Origin: Ichthyophis bannanicus | Taxonomy: Eukaryota > Chordata > Amphibia > Gymnophiona > Ichthyophiidae | Reading direction: 5' to 3' | DNA: 64,000 nt | Assembly: GCA_033557465.1 (NCBI GenBank) | Contig: CM066033.1 | Span: forward strand, 12,339,080 to 12,403,079 | In this document: in pieces, positions 34,350-44,861 of the stretch | Position numbering within the stretch: the first letter of the stretch is position 1 | Layout: the number at the start of each line of letters is the position of its first letter | The notes under the pieces: generated by a model | Told to the model about the DNA's origin: nothing | Database searches by the model: none | The model's input: the letters and a program-made list of their open reading frames with translations, nothing else | Position numbers and translations under genes: made by a program

Positions 34350-34480
34350 TCTACCGGGGCCCTGTGCAAACAACATTCTTGCTCAATGGACGGGCCGGCC
34401 CTGCGCATTCGGTGCCACACAAGCTAAGAGATGCAGTTCCACATACTGTGTGAAATATAAAGACAGCGCAAAGCAGGAAA
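34350..34480 (-). repeat. Second copy of the 15.6-kb dispersed repeat
   Basis: Inverted match to 15640-15760, including GGCCCTGTGCAAACAACATTC and GATGCAGTTCCACATACTGT. Confidence 0.65.
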
Positions 34481-34489
34481 TGATTTGGG

Positions 34490-35490
34490 TCTGGATTCCT
34501 GAAGAGATGTCCCTGGTTTAGAGAGGTAATTCTGAGAGTCATCAGCATAAAAGATGGTACTGAAAACCTTGGGATAAATCAGGGTACCAAGGGAATTAGT
34601 GTAGAGAGAGCAGAGAAAAGAAGGGGTTCCAAGAAAGAACCCTGAGTTACATTCGCTGAAAGTGAGATAGCAGCAGAGGAGTATCCCATCAGAGACCTAC
34701 ACTGAAAGTGTGATGGGATAAATAAGAGGGAAATCTAATACAGAACTCAGCCTTGACATCCTAGCAAGATCAGGGTTTCAAGAAGAAGGTGGGATCAAAA
34801 GTGTCGGAAATATCAGAATGATCTAGAATAATGAGATAGGCAGTTGGATGTGGCCACGAACAGGTCTTTGGAGATTTTTTTTAGGGGCCGTCTCTATTGA
34901 ATGTAGAGGACGAAAGCCTGATTGTAGATGATCCAGAATAAAACCTCGAATAAAACCATGCTGCCTTGGATCCTGCCATTTACTGGATTTCTAGAAATGT
35001 CATATCCTCTGTTTTAGCAGTGTTTCCATTAATTTGCTCACCACAGTGGTCAGACTAAGCAACCTATGCTTTCCAATCTCCTCCTTACTTTAGCTTTTAT
35101 GTAGAATGACCATATGCGCCCTTCTCCAGACCTTTACGACGACTCCTGACTCTAAGGAAGCATTAAATAGGTCATACAGCAGAGCTCCTTCGATACCCTT
35201 GGATGTATCCCATTGCTTTGTCTACTTTTAATTTAGCTAATTCCTCATGAACACAGTCTTCTGAAAATCGTTCAAGATCCATGTCACTTCTGATCCTATT
35301 TGTTTGTGTTTTCTGAGGTCCCACTCCTGGCCTTTCATCTGTGAACACAGAACTGACATATTTGTTAAGCCCAATTCGACTTTATCCTCATCAGCTTCTA
35401 CATATTCATTCCCTTCACTCTTGAGTTTGACAATACCACCTTTATATTTCCTCTTGTCACTAACATTTTTAAAAATGTCTTGTCTCCCCT
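34490..35490 (-). pseudogene. Mosaic LINE RT fragments (L2-like plus CR1)
   Basis: Minus strand from 35490 reads a CR1-like sequence (KLKVDKAMG block, then LTTVVSKLMETLLKQR near 35040 and QHGFIRG near 34965). It then switches to an L2/L3-like HLQSGFRPLHSIETA near 34930 and a FYADDS-like catalytic region near 34545. Frames are broken throughout. The two LINE types meet near 34940. Confidence 0.65.
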
Positions 35491-35496
35491 ATTTCT

Positions 35497-36042
35497 ATAA
35501 TACTTTGATTTCCTTTTTCCCTATGGGTAGTATTTTATGGTCCTGAATGAATAAAATAGCTGGAATTGAGATCCTATTGTAAGTCACAAAGAAGGTCAGA
35601 TATAATTTTATTGCTCATCTCAATATGATTGGTTTTCAGCTGCATAGCAGCAGCAGCAGATTGTCTGGTGTAGCAGCAACTTAAACACTGCTCTTACTTC
35701 CCTCTGCTGCCTGAGACACTGCCTCTATCTGCCATCTCTGCAGATCCACCTTAAGGAGGCGGGCTCCTACATTATGATGTCACAACAGCATACTGAGCAT
35801 GCTCTACCCTGTTTGCTTCCTCTAGTTACTTACAGTGTCTGCTAAGTTTGCAAAGAGAAGGAAAGACTTGTGTTAGAAGCAGGAACTTCCTGTATCCCCA
35901 GGACAGGAAATCCCTGCAAGCCCCAGCCCCTGATCTGCAAATGGGAGAGAAGGGACTAAGTGAGACCCTTAGGAATTAGGCCAGCGTCCTTCTGCCTTAT
36001 TCTTCCTTCCATTAGCAGGGAATTCTTCTCAGCAGCCTAAGA
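35497..36042 (+). promoter_or_regulatory. Shared 5' flank of the right KRAB gene
   Basis: Counterpart of 11166-11710. It includes the acceptor-like CATTAGCAG just before the coding start. Promoter function is inferred from position only. Confidence 0.4.
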
Positions 36043-39000
36043 ATGCAGAAGGAAAACAGGAGGGAAATGTCTGCCTTGGTTTCTGATAAGGTAAGAATTG
36101 TTTATTCTCCTCTTCTGCACAGGGTATCAGCATTTCAAAGAAAACGTTTGCAAATTCTGCTCTTGCAACTTTCCCTCCTTGACCTTGCTGCAGGAACGTT
36201 GTTGTGTTATAGCTCAGAGCAGTTTTCTAATGCAAGATTAATGTTCCCAAAATATACATTAACAATATGTAATGCTAAATAGCTGTGTGCAAAAGAAGAC
36301 AGAGGGTGGAAGACATATGTGCACATGGGTTTAAACTACTTGCAGCCAGAAGCAAAAAGGTCAAATAACTCAAAGAGGCTCATTCACCTGCCTGAAACTC
36401 CCTGATCCTAAAGATCCCAACAGCCCTCACCCTGACTCTTCTAAAAAACATCACTGGTGGCCTGGTAACCTGGTGGCCCTGGTCCCCTACCCCCTGAACT
36501 CTAAAAAAAAATTCCATAAACTAGTGACCCTTAGCTCCCCCACCCCTGAACCCCACAAAATAAATTGGTTGCCCAAGAGACCACTACACCCCCAACCCCT
36601 GACACTCTGCAGTCCCTCCCCTCTAGTATCTCTGATCCTCCCATCCTGGTATCTTTTTCATAGGGAGGCAGGAGTGATGCCTACATGTTCCTGCCTCTGC
36701 ACCACCATCCTGGAAAATGGCAGCACCTGACCCCATGAGGGGCATCCTGGGGCGTACCTTGTGTGGTTATTCTGCCAAATAAGGCAGAATCCATGCCCTG
36801 TGCTGCTCTTTCAACTTTTTCTCCTCTTTCCCAGTTTGTCTTTTTCTGAAATGGAGGAATTGCCTACTAGCTAGAGCAGCAAGATAATATACAGAATTCA
36901 AATCCTGCTTTCCTACAGACAATCCATGTGATCTTGGGCAAGTTCCTTCACCCTTAAGGATCTGTTTACAAAGCTGTGATAAAATAGCACTTTTTACAGT
37001 TATTATCGCAGAATACTTATTGCAGGATTTACTAACCTGCAGCACCTGAATACCTGTCAAAAAATGTCAAAGTGACTGAAATACAGAGGACATGGGGAAA
37101 GGAGAAGGTGCTGTGGGTCATCATAGAAAAGGGAAATGGCAAATCCATATGTGCATGTCTGCTTCCCTGACCTCTGTCTCAGATGGAGGAACTGGACAGA
37201 GATCTGTCTGAAGACAGCTAAAAGTTGGGAATGAAGGGATAAGCGTCATTGGTAGAAAGCTTTCACCTGCCAGACTGTATTGGAGTACTCTGTCTGCATA
37301 ATTGATAGTTGCATGGGATGGTGTGGGAAGGAGGTGGTAGCCCTTACTGATAGGCTGCCAGGGATTTGTGAGAATAGGCAGGGAGGTGCTATTTTTAATT
37401 GACAGATCCCTGGCTTCTTCAGTAGATGGTGGGCTTTGGATTGGGCTCCGTTATCCTGCATTAATTTGGCCCAGAAAGCATGATGTTTCCAGCTGCATTA
37501 ATGCATGTAAAAGTGCTGCTGAATTTCCTAACCTGAAGGCCGGATACTCCAATCGATGTCTAGCAGGTTGCAGTTTCCTGCCAATAACACGTCCTCCTTA
37601 ATGCCCACCTTTTGTGTGTCATCAGTCAGATCTTTGTGCAGTTCCTCCATCTGATTTGCAGATCTGTAGATCACATGAATGCACACAGAGGTGTTATGGC
37701 TTCTTTCTGTCGCATCCCACAGTGCTTCCTGTGCCCTCTGCATTTCATCCACTTTGATACTGTTTTTGACTTAAAGAGCTACTCTTCTCCTTTTGCTACC
37801 ATCTTTGTCTTGAGCATATTATAACCTGAGATGGCTGTATCCCATTCATGAGAGTCGCTAATCCACTTCTCTGTAATAATGCACTTTCTTAGACTCTCTC
37901 TCTCAGACACACACGAACACAGACAGACACACTTTTACACTCCGTCTCTTTGTCTGACTCTCAGATGCTTTCTTACTCCTCTCTCCAGGTCTGACCCCAG
38001 GACTTTCCCCTTTCCTGTCTTCAGTCTCCAACCCACCAGCCTCCATCACCCCTTAAGCAGTTTTTGCCACCCCCTTCCAACCCACATAGGCTAGTGCCAT
38101 ATCCTCTATCCAATTGCTCATAAAGACAGGACATGTGATTTCCAGAGTTTCTCTGGGGACCAGGCAATCTAAACAAAATACTGGATATTTAGGAGAAAGG
38201 GAGCTTGCTTATCTCACTGGCAAATTCTATTCCACACACCCCAGAATGAGAGTGCAGCTGCGTGTCCTGTTTGCTGTTCCAGGCATCGGTCACATTCAGG
38301 GACGTCGCTGCTTACTTCTCAGAAGTGGAGTGGGGCATTCTGGGAGAATGGCAGCAGGAGCTGTACAAGAAGGTTATCAAGGAGATTCACGGCATTCTGA
38401 TATCACAAGGTAAATCTGCTCATCTAGCGTCTGCCATGTAAGACTCATTGCAAGAAGTGCGCTGCCATTCTATCTAGACTGGAGAAATCCCAGGTATCAG
38501 GCCCCAGAGACCCCTGAAATGTAGGGCCTGGCTTGTGATTCCATCTCATATCCAGCAGGAGGTGCTGTTGCTCTCTGGAAGCCAGTGACAGACTTCACTG
38601 CTGCGGGCTCTGCAAACGCTGTAGCTCAGTGCTGTAAAATCAGATGTAAACCATAAATTAGAGGATTCATACAAGACCATCTGGAGTCTGTCTCCCTTTC
38701 CTGGGCAAAGACATGTGGCTCAGGAGAGCAGGAGGGAGGATTTACCTCTGACTCCTTTCTGAGAACTCCAGCTCCTACATAAGGCAGTAACCAGATATCA
38801 CAGAGAAGAACAGAAACGACTGCACCAGAAAACCTCCAGGCTTTAATCTTGCAAGTGCCTCATGTCACCCAGGCTTTGTCAGAGAAATACAACCAACCCA
38901 AAGATATATAACACACACACACCTTCATGTCCACACACTGAAACACTGCTTCATCAGAACAGTTCTACGAGTCCTATTTAAATGTAGTTTTCATATTTCT

Positions 39001-39400
39001 CATTTACAGGTTATTCAATTGTTAATCCTGATGTCATATTCAAGATTAAAAAGGAAGATGAGAAATATTTCACTCAGCACTGTGAGTGGGAGGGAAAAGA
39101 AAACTTTAATGAGCCAACGATGAGTAAGTAAATGTTTTGGATTTAAGGGCTTTGCATTTTGAGATCACAGGAAATGAGGTGATTATTATCAAACATTTGT
39201 AGACTTAAAATTAATTTACTAATTTAGGTTTGTCAGATCATCTCTTATGAATCCTTTTAGATGTTTTGTTTTGTTTTTCATCACAGGTCTTCCGATTGTA
39301 ACATCTGTGTTCTCACTGAGTGTTAAACAAGAGGATGATCTCCCCTTCATGGATCATCCTGACTCAGAGATGACTGAGCAGATCCAGCCTCCTGTAACAA
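36043..39400 (+). CDS. KRAB-domain gene, first four coding exons (right copy)
   Basis: Exons 36043-36090, 38283-38409 (KRAB A box), 39010-39123 and 39287-39400, all with consensus AG/GTAAG borders and phases 0, 1, 1, 1. Exon 1 encodes [16 protein letters not shown]; exon 2 the KRAB A box; exon 3 [17 protein letters not shown]; exon 4 [17 protein letters not shown]. The layout matches amphibian KRAB zinc-finger genes, presumed nuclear transcriptional repressors. The donor at 39401 is intact, but no C2H2 array follows within the remaining 24.6 kb, which a Gypsy element inserted after exon 4 partly fills. The gene is either truncated or has a very long intron. Confidence 0.88.
36850..36965 (+). 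repeat. Old SINE remnant (right-arm copy)
   Basis: Inverted counterpart of 10235-10340, with CCATGTGATCTTGGGCAAGT. It predates the duplication. Confidence 0.45.
38283..38409 (+). CDS. KRAB A-box exon (right copy)
   Basis: 127 bp, AG at 38281-38282 and GT at 38410-38411. Encodes [13 protein letters not shown] and [14 protein letters not shown]. Identical at every base to 8773-8899. Confidence 0.92.
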
Positions 39401-40258
39401 GTAAGTATAAAATTCCTCCTGGACGTCTTACTAAGGTCAGCATGTGCCGTTTAGGGCTTCAGCGCTGGTGGGATAAGAGGCCTTTGTCCTCTCTCTACCT
39501 CCCACTGTGTTTCCATTCTTTTGATGGAGTAGTCTACCTGCAGAGCTGTAGGGGGCAGCTGACGGAGGAGTGAGACCTGTGGGCGGGATCAGGGTTGAAG
39601 CATGTGTGTGTGGTTAAAAGGGCTGCTGGGGTTTGCGGGCAGTGGAGGGGCTTCTCCATTGTTGCAGGGGGGGAACATGATTGATGAGCATGATACCATC
39701 TGATTTAGCCAAGGAGGCATAACCTAAGAACTTCAGTGGCCCAGGGGAGGTGAAGTTCAGTATTTCAGTTCTTGTGGGTTAAGACAAGCCACAGTAGATA
39801 ATGTAATTTACAGTAATGCAGTTTAATATTAATGAACTGACTGAGATGATAATACATTCAATACATATCAACAGTCCTTAAGGGTTTGCGTGCAGGTGTT
39901 CAAAGGGTCATTGATGCGCTGTGAAGCTTTTAGGCAGGGCTGAGTCGGGTCTGGCAGAGGTAAGGTGAGCAACGGAGTGCAAATGTTCAAAGGGTCACTG
40001 CACTGCTCTGCTCTGCTGCTGTTGCCCCTGCCCCCCCCCCCCCCAATGGTGCTGCTGTAGGCCGACATCTGGTCCAGTTTGTGGCTGTGTCCAGCCTTGT
40101 TTGGAGAGCAGAGGTGGAAGAGAATATTTGAAGGATCAGGGAAGGCTTCCTCTAGCACATTAGCAAGGAAATGCCTGTAAAATTATATATAGGTGATACA
40201 ATGAGGGCATTCCCAGAGGCCTTTAGCCAGTGCTGGAGAAAGGGGACTTCTTGCATAT

Positions 40259-41644
40259 TGTCACCACTCACCCTCCCAGAGGCATTTAGCGTGGGCAAGG
40301 CAAGTGGGTAGTTGTGTTTCTTATACTGTGAACTTTAAATGGAGGTTTGGAAAGGCCTCCTGGGTAATGTAGTCCTACAGTAGTAAGAATGAGTCCAAGT
40401 TGTGCACGAGTGGTTCAGGTTAAATTAGGATTTATTGCCCCTCCCGGGGTTGGATGTTGATGACCATGAACAAAGAATATATTTACAAAGAAACCATACT
40501 CCTGATGTGAACAAAAATAGGCAACTTAAATAATGCTTATCTTCAGCTGTTATGGAATCAAAAAGAATAAAACAGTTTCCCTCCAAAATACTTCTTTTGG
40601 CTGTTTTTTTTCCTTCAGCAAAATCCAGTATTATTAACAAAGGGACTGCACATTGTCTGCCACCATATAAGAGCAGTCCATAAACACTTCGGACTCAGGG
40701 GGTTGATAAGGGTCCCACTGCATAAGATCACCTTCTTCCTTAAGGTCCCTTAGAGAGGGTTCTTCTGCCTGCCATGCAAACCTCTCCGTTCCAATTACAG
40801 GGTTCCCTTCCCCCAACCTGCTCTGTGAGTCTGGGTGTTTGGCTTCCTGTGCACACAGCCCTCTGTAATTAAAAGGATACACGTTTCCCTCTTCTGTTTG
40901 GCTACAGGGAATTCTGTGTCTGCCTTTAGAATTGCTTTCTCCCAGGAATCTCCCTTGGCTACAAAAAGGTTGGTAAAACCTTTCTCTCCCCTTTTGTAAA
41001 AGCTTGGTATCAGGGAAATAAGCTTTACCTGCAGGCTGTCTGTTGTGAGCACAGCGTGGTTGTCTTTTCTGGTTCCCAGAATAAACGTCTCTGCTTTTTG
41101 GATAGTAAAAATCCCCAGTGCTTTTTGTAGTTGAGCACTGCTCCCTAGGAACTGGACTTGAATATCTTCCCCAGCTCTCTTCCTCTGGGAAGTTCCTCCG
41201 AGTGGAATTGGGATTTCTTTCCCTTTTTCCTTCTCTCAGCCACAGACCTTGGCTGCCCTCGGAGTATCTATCTTTCTCTGGTTTTCTCCTTCTTTCAGCT
41301 TTCTCCACGCTTGCTGTGCTGCCTTTTCCTTCTGTCTCCGTATCTGAGACTATGTCCGTCTCTTTCTCCTTCCCCTTCTCTTTCTCTGTCCTATCTTTAA
41401 CTAAAGGCTTTTTATCTACGTTTCTTTCTCCGTTGTGCTGAGCCACACCTCCCACCAGGTGTTCCCACTTCCCTGATGAGGCAGGAGCTAGCTCAGGGGA
41501 TGGGCGTTCCCTAACACTCTGTGACGTTCTTTGTTTAGGGTTTCCATGCCAACCCTCCATGCTTGTTTCAGCACTGACAGTTCTGGTTTCACTTTGCAGT
41601 GAATCCTCTGCCTCCCTTGGTTCTGAACCTTGCACTTCACGACA
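40259..41644 (-). repeat. 3' LTR of the Gypsy element
   Basis: TGTCACCAC ... TTCACGACA, 1,386 bp, with an antisense AATAAA at 40431-40436. Next to it a purine-rich tract (minus strand AAGGCGGGGGATA, 41645-41657) is the likely polypurine tract. The pol ORF runs 336 codons into this LTR, to 40634. Confidence 0.92.
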
Positions 41645-43444
41645 TATCCCCCGCCTTAAAATATTACGTACTGCCGCACCTTCCGGACAGTACGTAATAC
41701 CAGTGTGGGATCTGCTGTACTGTTCCATGAACACCATACTGGCGGTGGCAACTTTTTCTTTCCAGGGTTTTAAAAGGTTCAGGTGATACACCTGCCTGCG
41801 ACCCTTTGCGTTCTCTATCCTATATGAGACTGGCCCTACTTTCTCTACGACCGTACACGGTCCCCTCCAATGGGCTTCGAATTTTGGGCCTGGATTTGCC
41901 ACCTGGATAATAACCTTATCCCCTACATTTAATGTCCGGGGCTGTTTGCCCCTGTCGTAGTACTGCTTTTGCTTCTGTTTACTCGCTTGCAGATTTTCTA
42001 TTGCGGCCCTTGCCGTTCTTTCTAAACGTTGCCTCAGACCCTTTAAGAACTGAGGTATTTCTACTTCAGAAATGTCTGGTTCTACCCATTGCTCATGTAA
42101 TATATCTAATATCCCTCTAGGGGATCTCCCAAACATAAGCTCATAGGGTGAGGCCTTTAGCGAAGATTGCACGCGTTCTCTGCATGCATATAGAACGAAT
42201 GGGAGCAAGGTATCCCATTCTGCTATCTCCCCTTTTTTCAACCCTCTCCTCAGCATCTGCTTTATGGTCTGATTAGTACGTTCTACTAGACCATTTGTTT
42301 GGGGGTGGTAAGCCGAAGTCCGTATGTGTTTTATCCCAAAAGCCTCCCATACGGTGGACAGATGCTTAGATAAAAAGTTGCTGCCCTGGTCTGTAAGTAC
42401 CTCTCTGGGGAACCCTACCATGCAGAATAGTTTGACCAGCTCCTGGGCTATAATCCTCGCAGATGTGTTCCTTAGGGGACTAGCCCAGGGAAACCGGGTG
42501 GCATGGTCGACTATCACGAGTAGGTACTGAAAACCTCTGGGTGTACGTGTCATAGGGCCAACCATATCTATGCCTATTCGGCTCATAGGTACGGCTATGG
42601 TGGGAGTAAGCACCAAAGGTACAGCTTTTGGCCTTAACGCTGATACCCTTTGACATGGAGCACACGACTCGCAATACTGCTTAGTCTCCTTGAACACCCC
42701 GGGCCAGTAAAAGCGACCTAATATTTGGTCCAGGGTGCCCTGGATACCTTTATGGCTTCCTATAGGGTGGTCGTGCGCGAGACGCAAGACCGTGGCTTTG
42801 AACGTCGTTGGCACTACAAGCTGCTTCCTTACTGCCTCAGAGTAAGGGTCTACACTTTCCCTATACAGGATGCCATTGTCCAAGAAGAACCTAGGTAATG
42901 TGGGCCTAATCTCCTGGGCCCATTTGAAGGCTCTCTTGAGCGCCGGGTCGGCCCGCTGCTCAGCAGGAAAGGAGGGAAATTTATTCACTAACTCGGCGGG
43001 TACCCAGGGTAGGCTTGCGCCCGCCTCCAACTCTGCTCTGCCTCGGGACCTAGATTGCCTCTCATGGCGTCTCTTTGCCTTGGCCTTTCTCCCTGGCGCA
43101 TTAGGTTCATTCACTAGGTCTTCATGGGTAGGAAGAATATCTGCTTCTCCTTCCCCTGATTCCTCCTCTTGGGGCACTAGTCCTTCCCCAGGTTCTCCCC
43201 TGTCCCCAGTTGATGTCTCTCCCATCCCTGAGGTCCTGGCTTGTGATCTGGTCGAGACCAAGCCGGTTCGGGTGTTCAAACCTGCCACTAGTCCCTCATA
43301 AAAGGGTACCCAATCCCTGCCTAAAATAAGGTCTTGGGGTAGTGCGGGAAGTATAGCTAAGGGCATTACTTGCTTGAACTTTAGTGCAGTTACCAAGAGA
43401 TTTCGGCGAGGGTAAAATGCAAACGTACCGTGTATGCACTTCAC
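40634..43444 (-). CDS. Gypsy pol: protease C-terminus, integrase, LTR-encoded extension
   Basis: 936 codons as an open frame. The first ~45 residues complete the protease (LPQDLILGRDW). A charged linker follows. The integrase has H2C2 (H226, H231, C261, C264), the DDE triad D293 (GIDMVGP), D352 (LTDQGSNF) and E388 (NGLVERTNQ) with 35 residues between the last two, and a C-terminal barrel-like VGDKVIIQ ... HLNLLKPWKE ending near 563. Residues ~601-936 lie in the 3' LTR and form a hydrophilic Glu/Lys/Arg-rich tail with no known domain. RT and RNase H are absent. The frame is -1 relative to gag, so expression would need a frameshift; alternatively a 1-base change in a G run near 43490 has broken one ORF. 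Confidence 0.88.
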   Translation of the reverse strand: MKCIHGTFAFYPRRNLLVTALKFKQVMPLAILPALPQDLILGRDWVPFYEGLVAGLNTRTGLVSTRSQARTSGMGETSTGDRGEPGEGLVPQEEESGEGEADILPTHEDLVNEPNAPGRKAKAKRRHERQSRSRGRAELEAGASLPWVPAELVNKFPSFPAEQRADPALKRAFKWAQEIRPTLPRFFLDNGILYRESVDPYSEAVRKQLVVPTTFKATVLRLAHDHPIGSHKGIQGTLDQILGRFYWPGVFKETKQYCESCAPCQRVSALRPKAVPLVLTPTIAVPMSRIGIDMVGPMTRTPRGFQYLLVIVDHATRFPWASPLRNTSARIIAQELVKLFCMVGFPREVLTDQGSNFLSKHLSTVWEAFGIKHIRTSAYHPQTNGLVERTNQTIKQMLRRGLKKGEIAEWDTLLPFVLYACRERVQSSLKASPYELMFGRSPRGILDILHEQWVEPDISEVEIPQFLKGLRQRLERTARAAIENLQASKQKQKQYYDRGKQPRTLNVGDKVIIQVANPGPKFEAHWRGPCTVVEKVGPVSYRIENAKGRRQVYHLNLLKPWKEKVATASMVFMEQYSRSHTGITYCPEGAAVRNILRRGICREVQGSEPREAEDSLQSETRTVSAETSMEGWHGNPKQRTSQSVRERPSPELAPASSGKWEHLVGGVAQHNGERNVDKKPLVKDRTEKEKGKEKETDIVSDTETEGKGSTASVEKAERRRKPEKDRYSEGSQGLWLREGKRERNPNSTRRNFPEEESWGRYSSPVPREQCSTTKSTGDFYYPKSRDVYSGNQKRQPRCAHNRQPAGKAYFPDTKLLQKGRERFYQPFCSQGRFLGESNSKGRHRIPCSQTEEGNVYPFNYRGLCAQEAKHPDSQSRLGEGNPVIGTERFAWQAEEPSLRDLKEEGDLMQWDPYQPPESEVFMDCSYMVADNVQSLC

Positions 43445-44550
43445 TCTGACCTGGTTTTCTGCTTGACTCGGGGCGACGAACAGCGCCCCTCGATGGCCTC
43501 CCAGAGTGTGCGGGAAATCATACTCTGGTCGGCCCCCGAGTCAAGCAGGGCCAAGGTGTCCACCCCTTCCACCTGTGCATGTAATAAAAATTTGCCCTGA
43601 ACTGGTTCATCCACCCCAGACATCAGGACAGTTCTTTTGGTGCATTCCCTTTTAAAATGCCCCACTTTCCCACACAGATAACATTTACCCTTGGGTGTAA
43701 ACACATTCGCTCTGGGCACAAAAACACTCTCCTCATTCCCATTTCTAACATTCACAGTAGTCATTGCATATTTTCCACTATAGGGAACCTTTCCCTTTTT
43801 AACATCGCACAAACCTGCAGCTTGCAGTATGCTGCATTCCGAGGGGTCAGCTATTTGGGCCTCCAGAAACCGGTCCGCCAAATTAGCTGCTTCCTCGGTA
43901 GTCTTGCAATCCTGCAAGGTGAGGTACATCTTCATTTCTTTAGGTACAGCCTGTACAAATTGTTCTAAAATAACTGTATCTAATACATTTTCCATCGTCT
44001 TAGTTTCTGGACTTAGCCATTTCCAAGCCAGATTTTTCAGACGTTGTTGTAACGCCTTTGGACTTTCTTGAGGCCTCAGGCGGGCTTCCCTGAATAGCCT
44101 CCTATAATGTGAAGTTGTCAGCCCTAACCTGTCTTTTACCGCTCTTTTTATTTCCATATAGTCGCCTGCAAGAGCGGCTGGCATGGCTTTGTAGGCTGAC
44201 AGGGCTTCGCCTGTCAGAGAGACTGCAAAGCGTGTAGCCCACTGACTATCAGGCCATTTTAACGCCTGCCCAATACGCTCAAACGCATCTATAAAATCGT
44301 CAATGTTATCAGTTGGATTCAATTGTCCTAAAGAGAATGCATGACTTGCGTTCATTGGGGGTCCTGGCATAACCATAGGATTCTCCATCCGTGGTTCTCG
44401 GCGTTCTCTTAGAAGTGCTGTCACCGCATCCAGCAGCGGCTTTTGCTGCTCTCTCATGAGTGTAGCGTTTTCCTCTTGGATGTGCTTGGCAAGTTCCATC
44501 TGTAGGTCCCATTGCTTCCGCATCCACGCTATCACGTCCTGGGCCTCCAT
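43441..44550 (-). CDS. Gypsy gag with SCAN-like domain, zinc knuckle and protease start
   Basis: 369 codons from ATG at 44550. Residues ~1-60 form a coiled-coil-like helix. Residues ~80-230 are the capsid region, whose second half (LFREARLRPQESPKALQQRL, ETKTMENVLDTVILEQFVQA) resembles the SCAN dimerisation domain of vertebrate zinc-finger proteins, which is held to derive from Gmr1-like gag. A CCHC knuckle (C290, C293, H298, C303) and the protease active site DSGAD (337-341) follow. The frame stops at 43441, 30 residues after DSG, in the middle of the protease, which continues in the -1 frame. Confidence 0.9.
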   Translation of the reverse strand: MEAQDVIAWMRKQWDLQMELAKHIQEENATLMREQQKPLLDAVTALLRERREPRMENPMVMPGPPMNASHAFSLGQLNPTDNIDDFIDAFERIGQALKWPDSQWATRFAVSLTGEALSAYKAMPAALAGDYMEIKRAVKDRLGLTTSHYRRLFREARLRPQESPKALQQRLKNLAWKWLSPETKTMENVLDTVILEQFVQAVPKEMKMYLTLQDCKTTEEAANLADRFLEAQIADPSECSILQAAGLCDVKKGKVPYSGKYAMTTVNVRNGNEESVFVPRANVFTPKGKCYLCGKVGHFKRECTKRTVLMSGVDEPVQGKFLLHAQVEGVDTLALLDSGADQSMISRTLWEAIEGRCSSPRVKQKTRSE

Positions 44551-44861
44551 CTCGTGTCAGCACCTGCAATGAAAGAGACAGAAAAAAAAACCCAAGTGCG
44601 GCTCCCTTTTCAGGGTGTTTTTTTTTTTTTTTTCCAACCCCACAGCGCCCCCTTTTCCTGATATCCTCCCTCACTTATGCCCAGGTGCTATTACCTGAAG
44701 CTTCGTGTAGAGGTCTGCATTTCAGGAAAAGAAGCTGTGTCTTGTCTTTATCTCTCTTGCAGCCTTCTGGTAGCCCACTTGCTTGTGCAGGAGTCCTGGT
44801 GCCGTAGTTTCCTCTGGTGTCCTTCATTCAAGGTCAAGCATCCGAAAAACTACGCCAGATA
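44551..44861 (-). other. Gypsy 5' leader and primer binding region
   Basis: Between gag and the 5' LTR. Directly after the LTR on the minus strand comes TATCTGGCGTAGTTTTTCGG; TGGCG could pair with a tRNA 3' CCA end as primer binding site. A long T/A tract lies at 44620-44634. Confidence 0.6.

Noticed and set aside
41118..41441. Plus-strand Ser/Phe-rich ORFs in the Gypsy LTRs
   Set aside because: Complement of the Glu/Lys-rich LTR frame, which is the longer frame and continuous with integrase.
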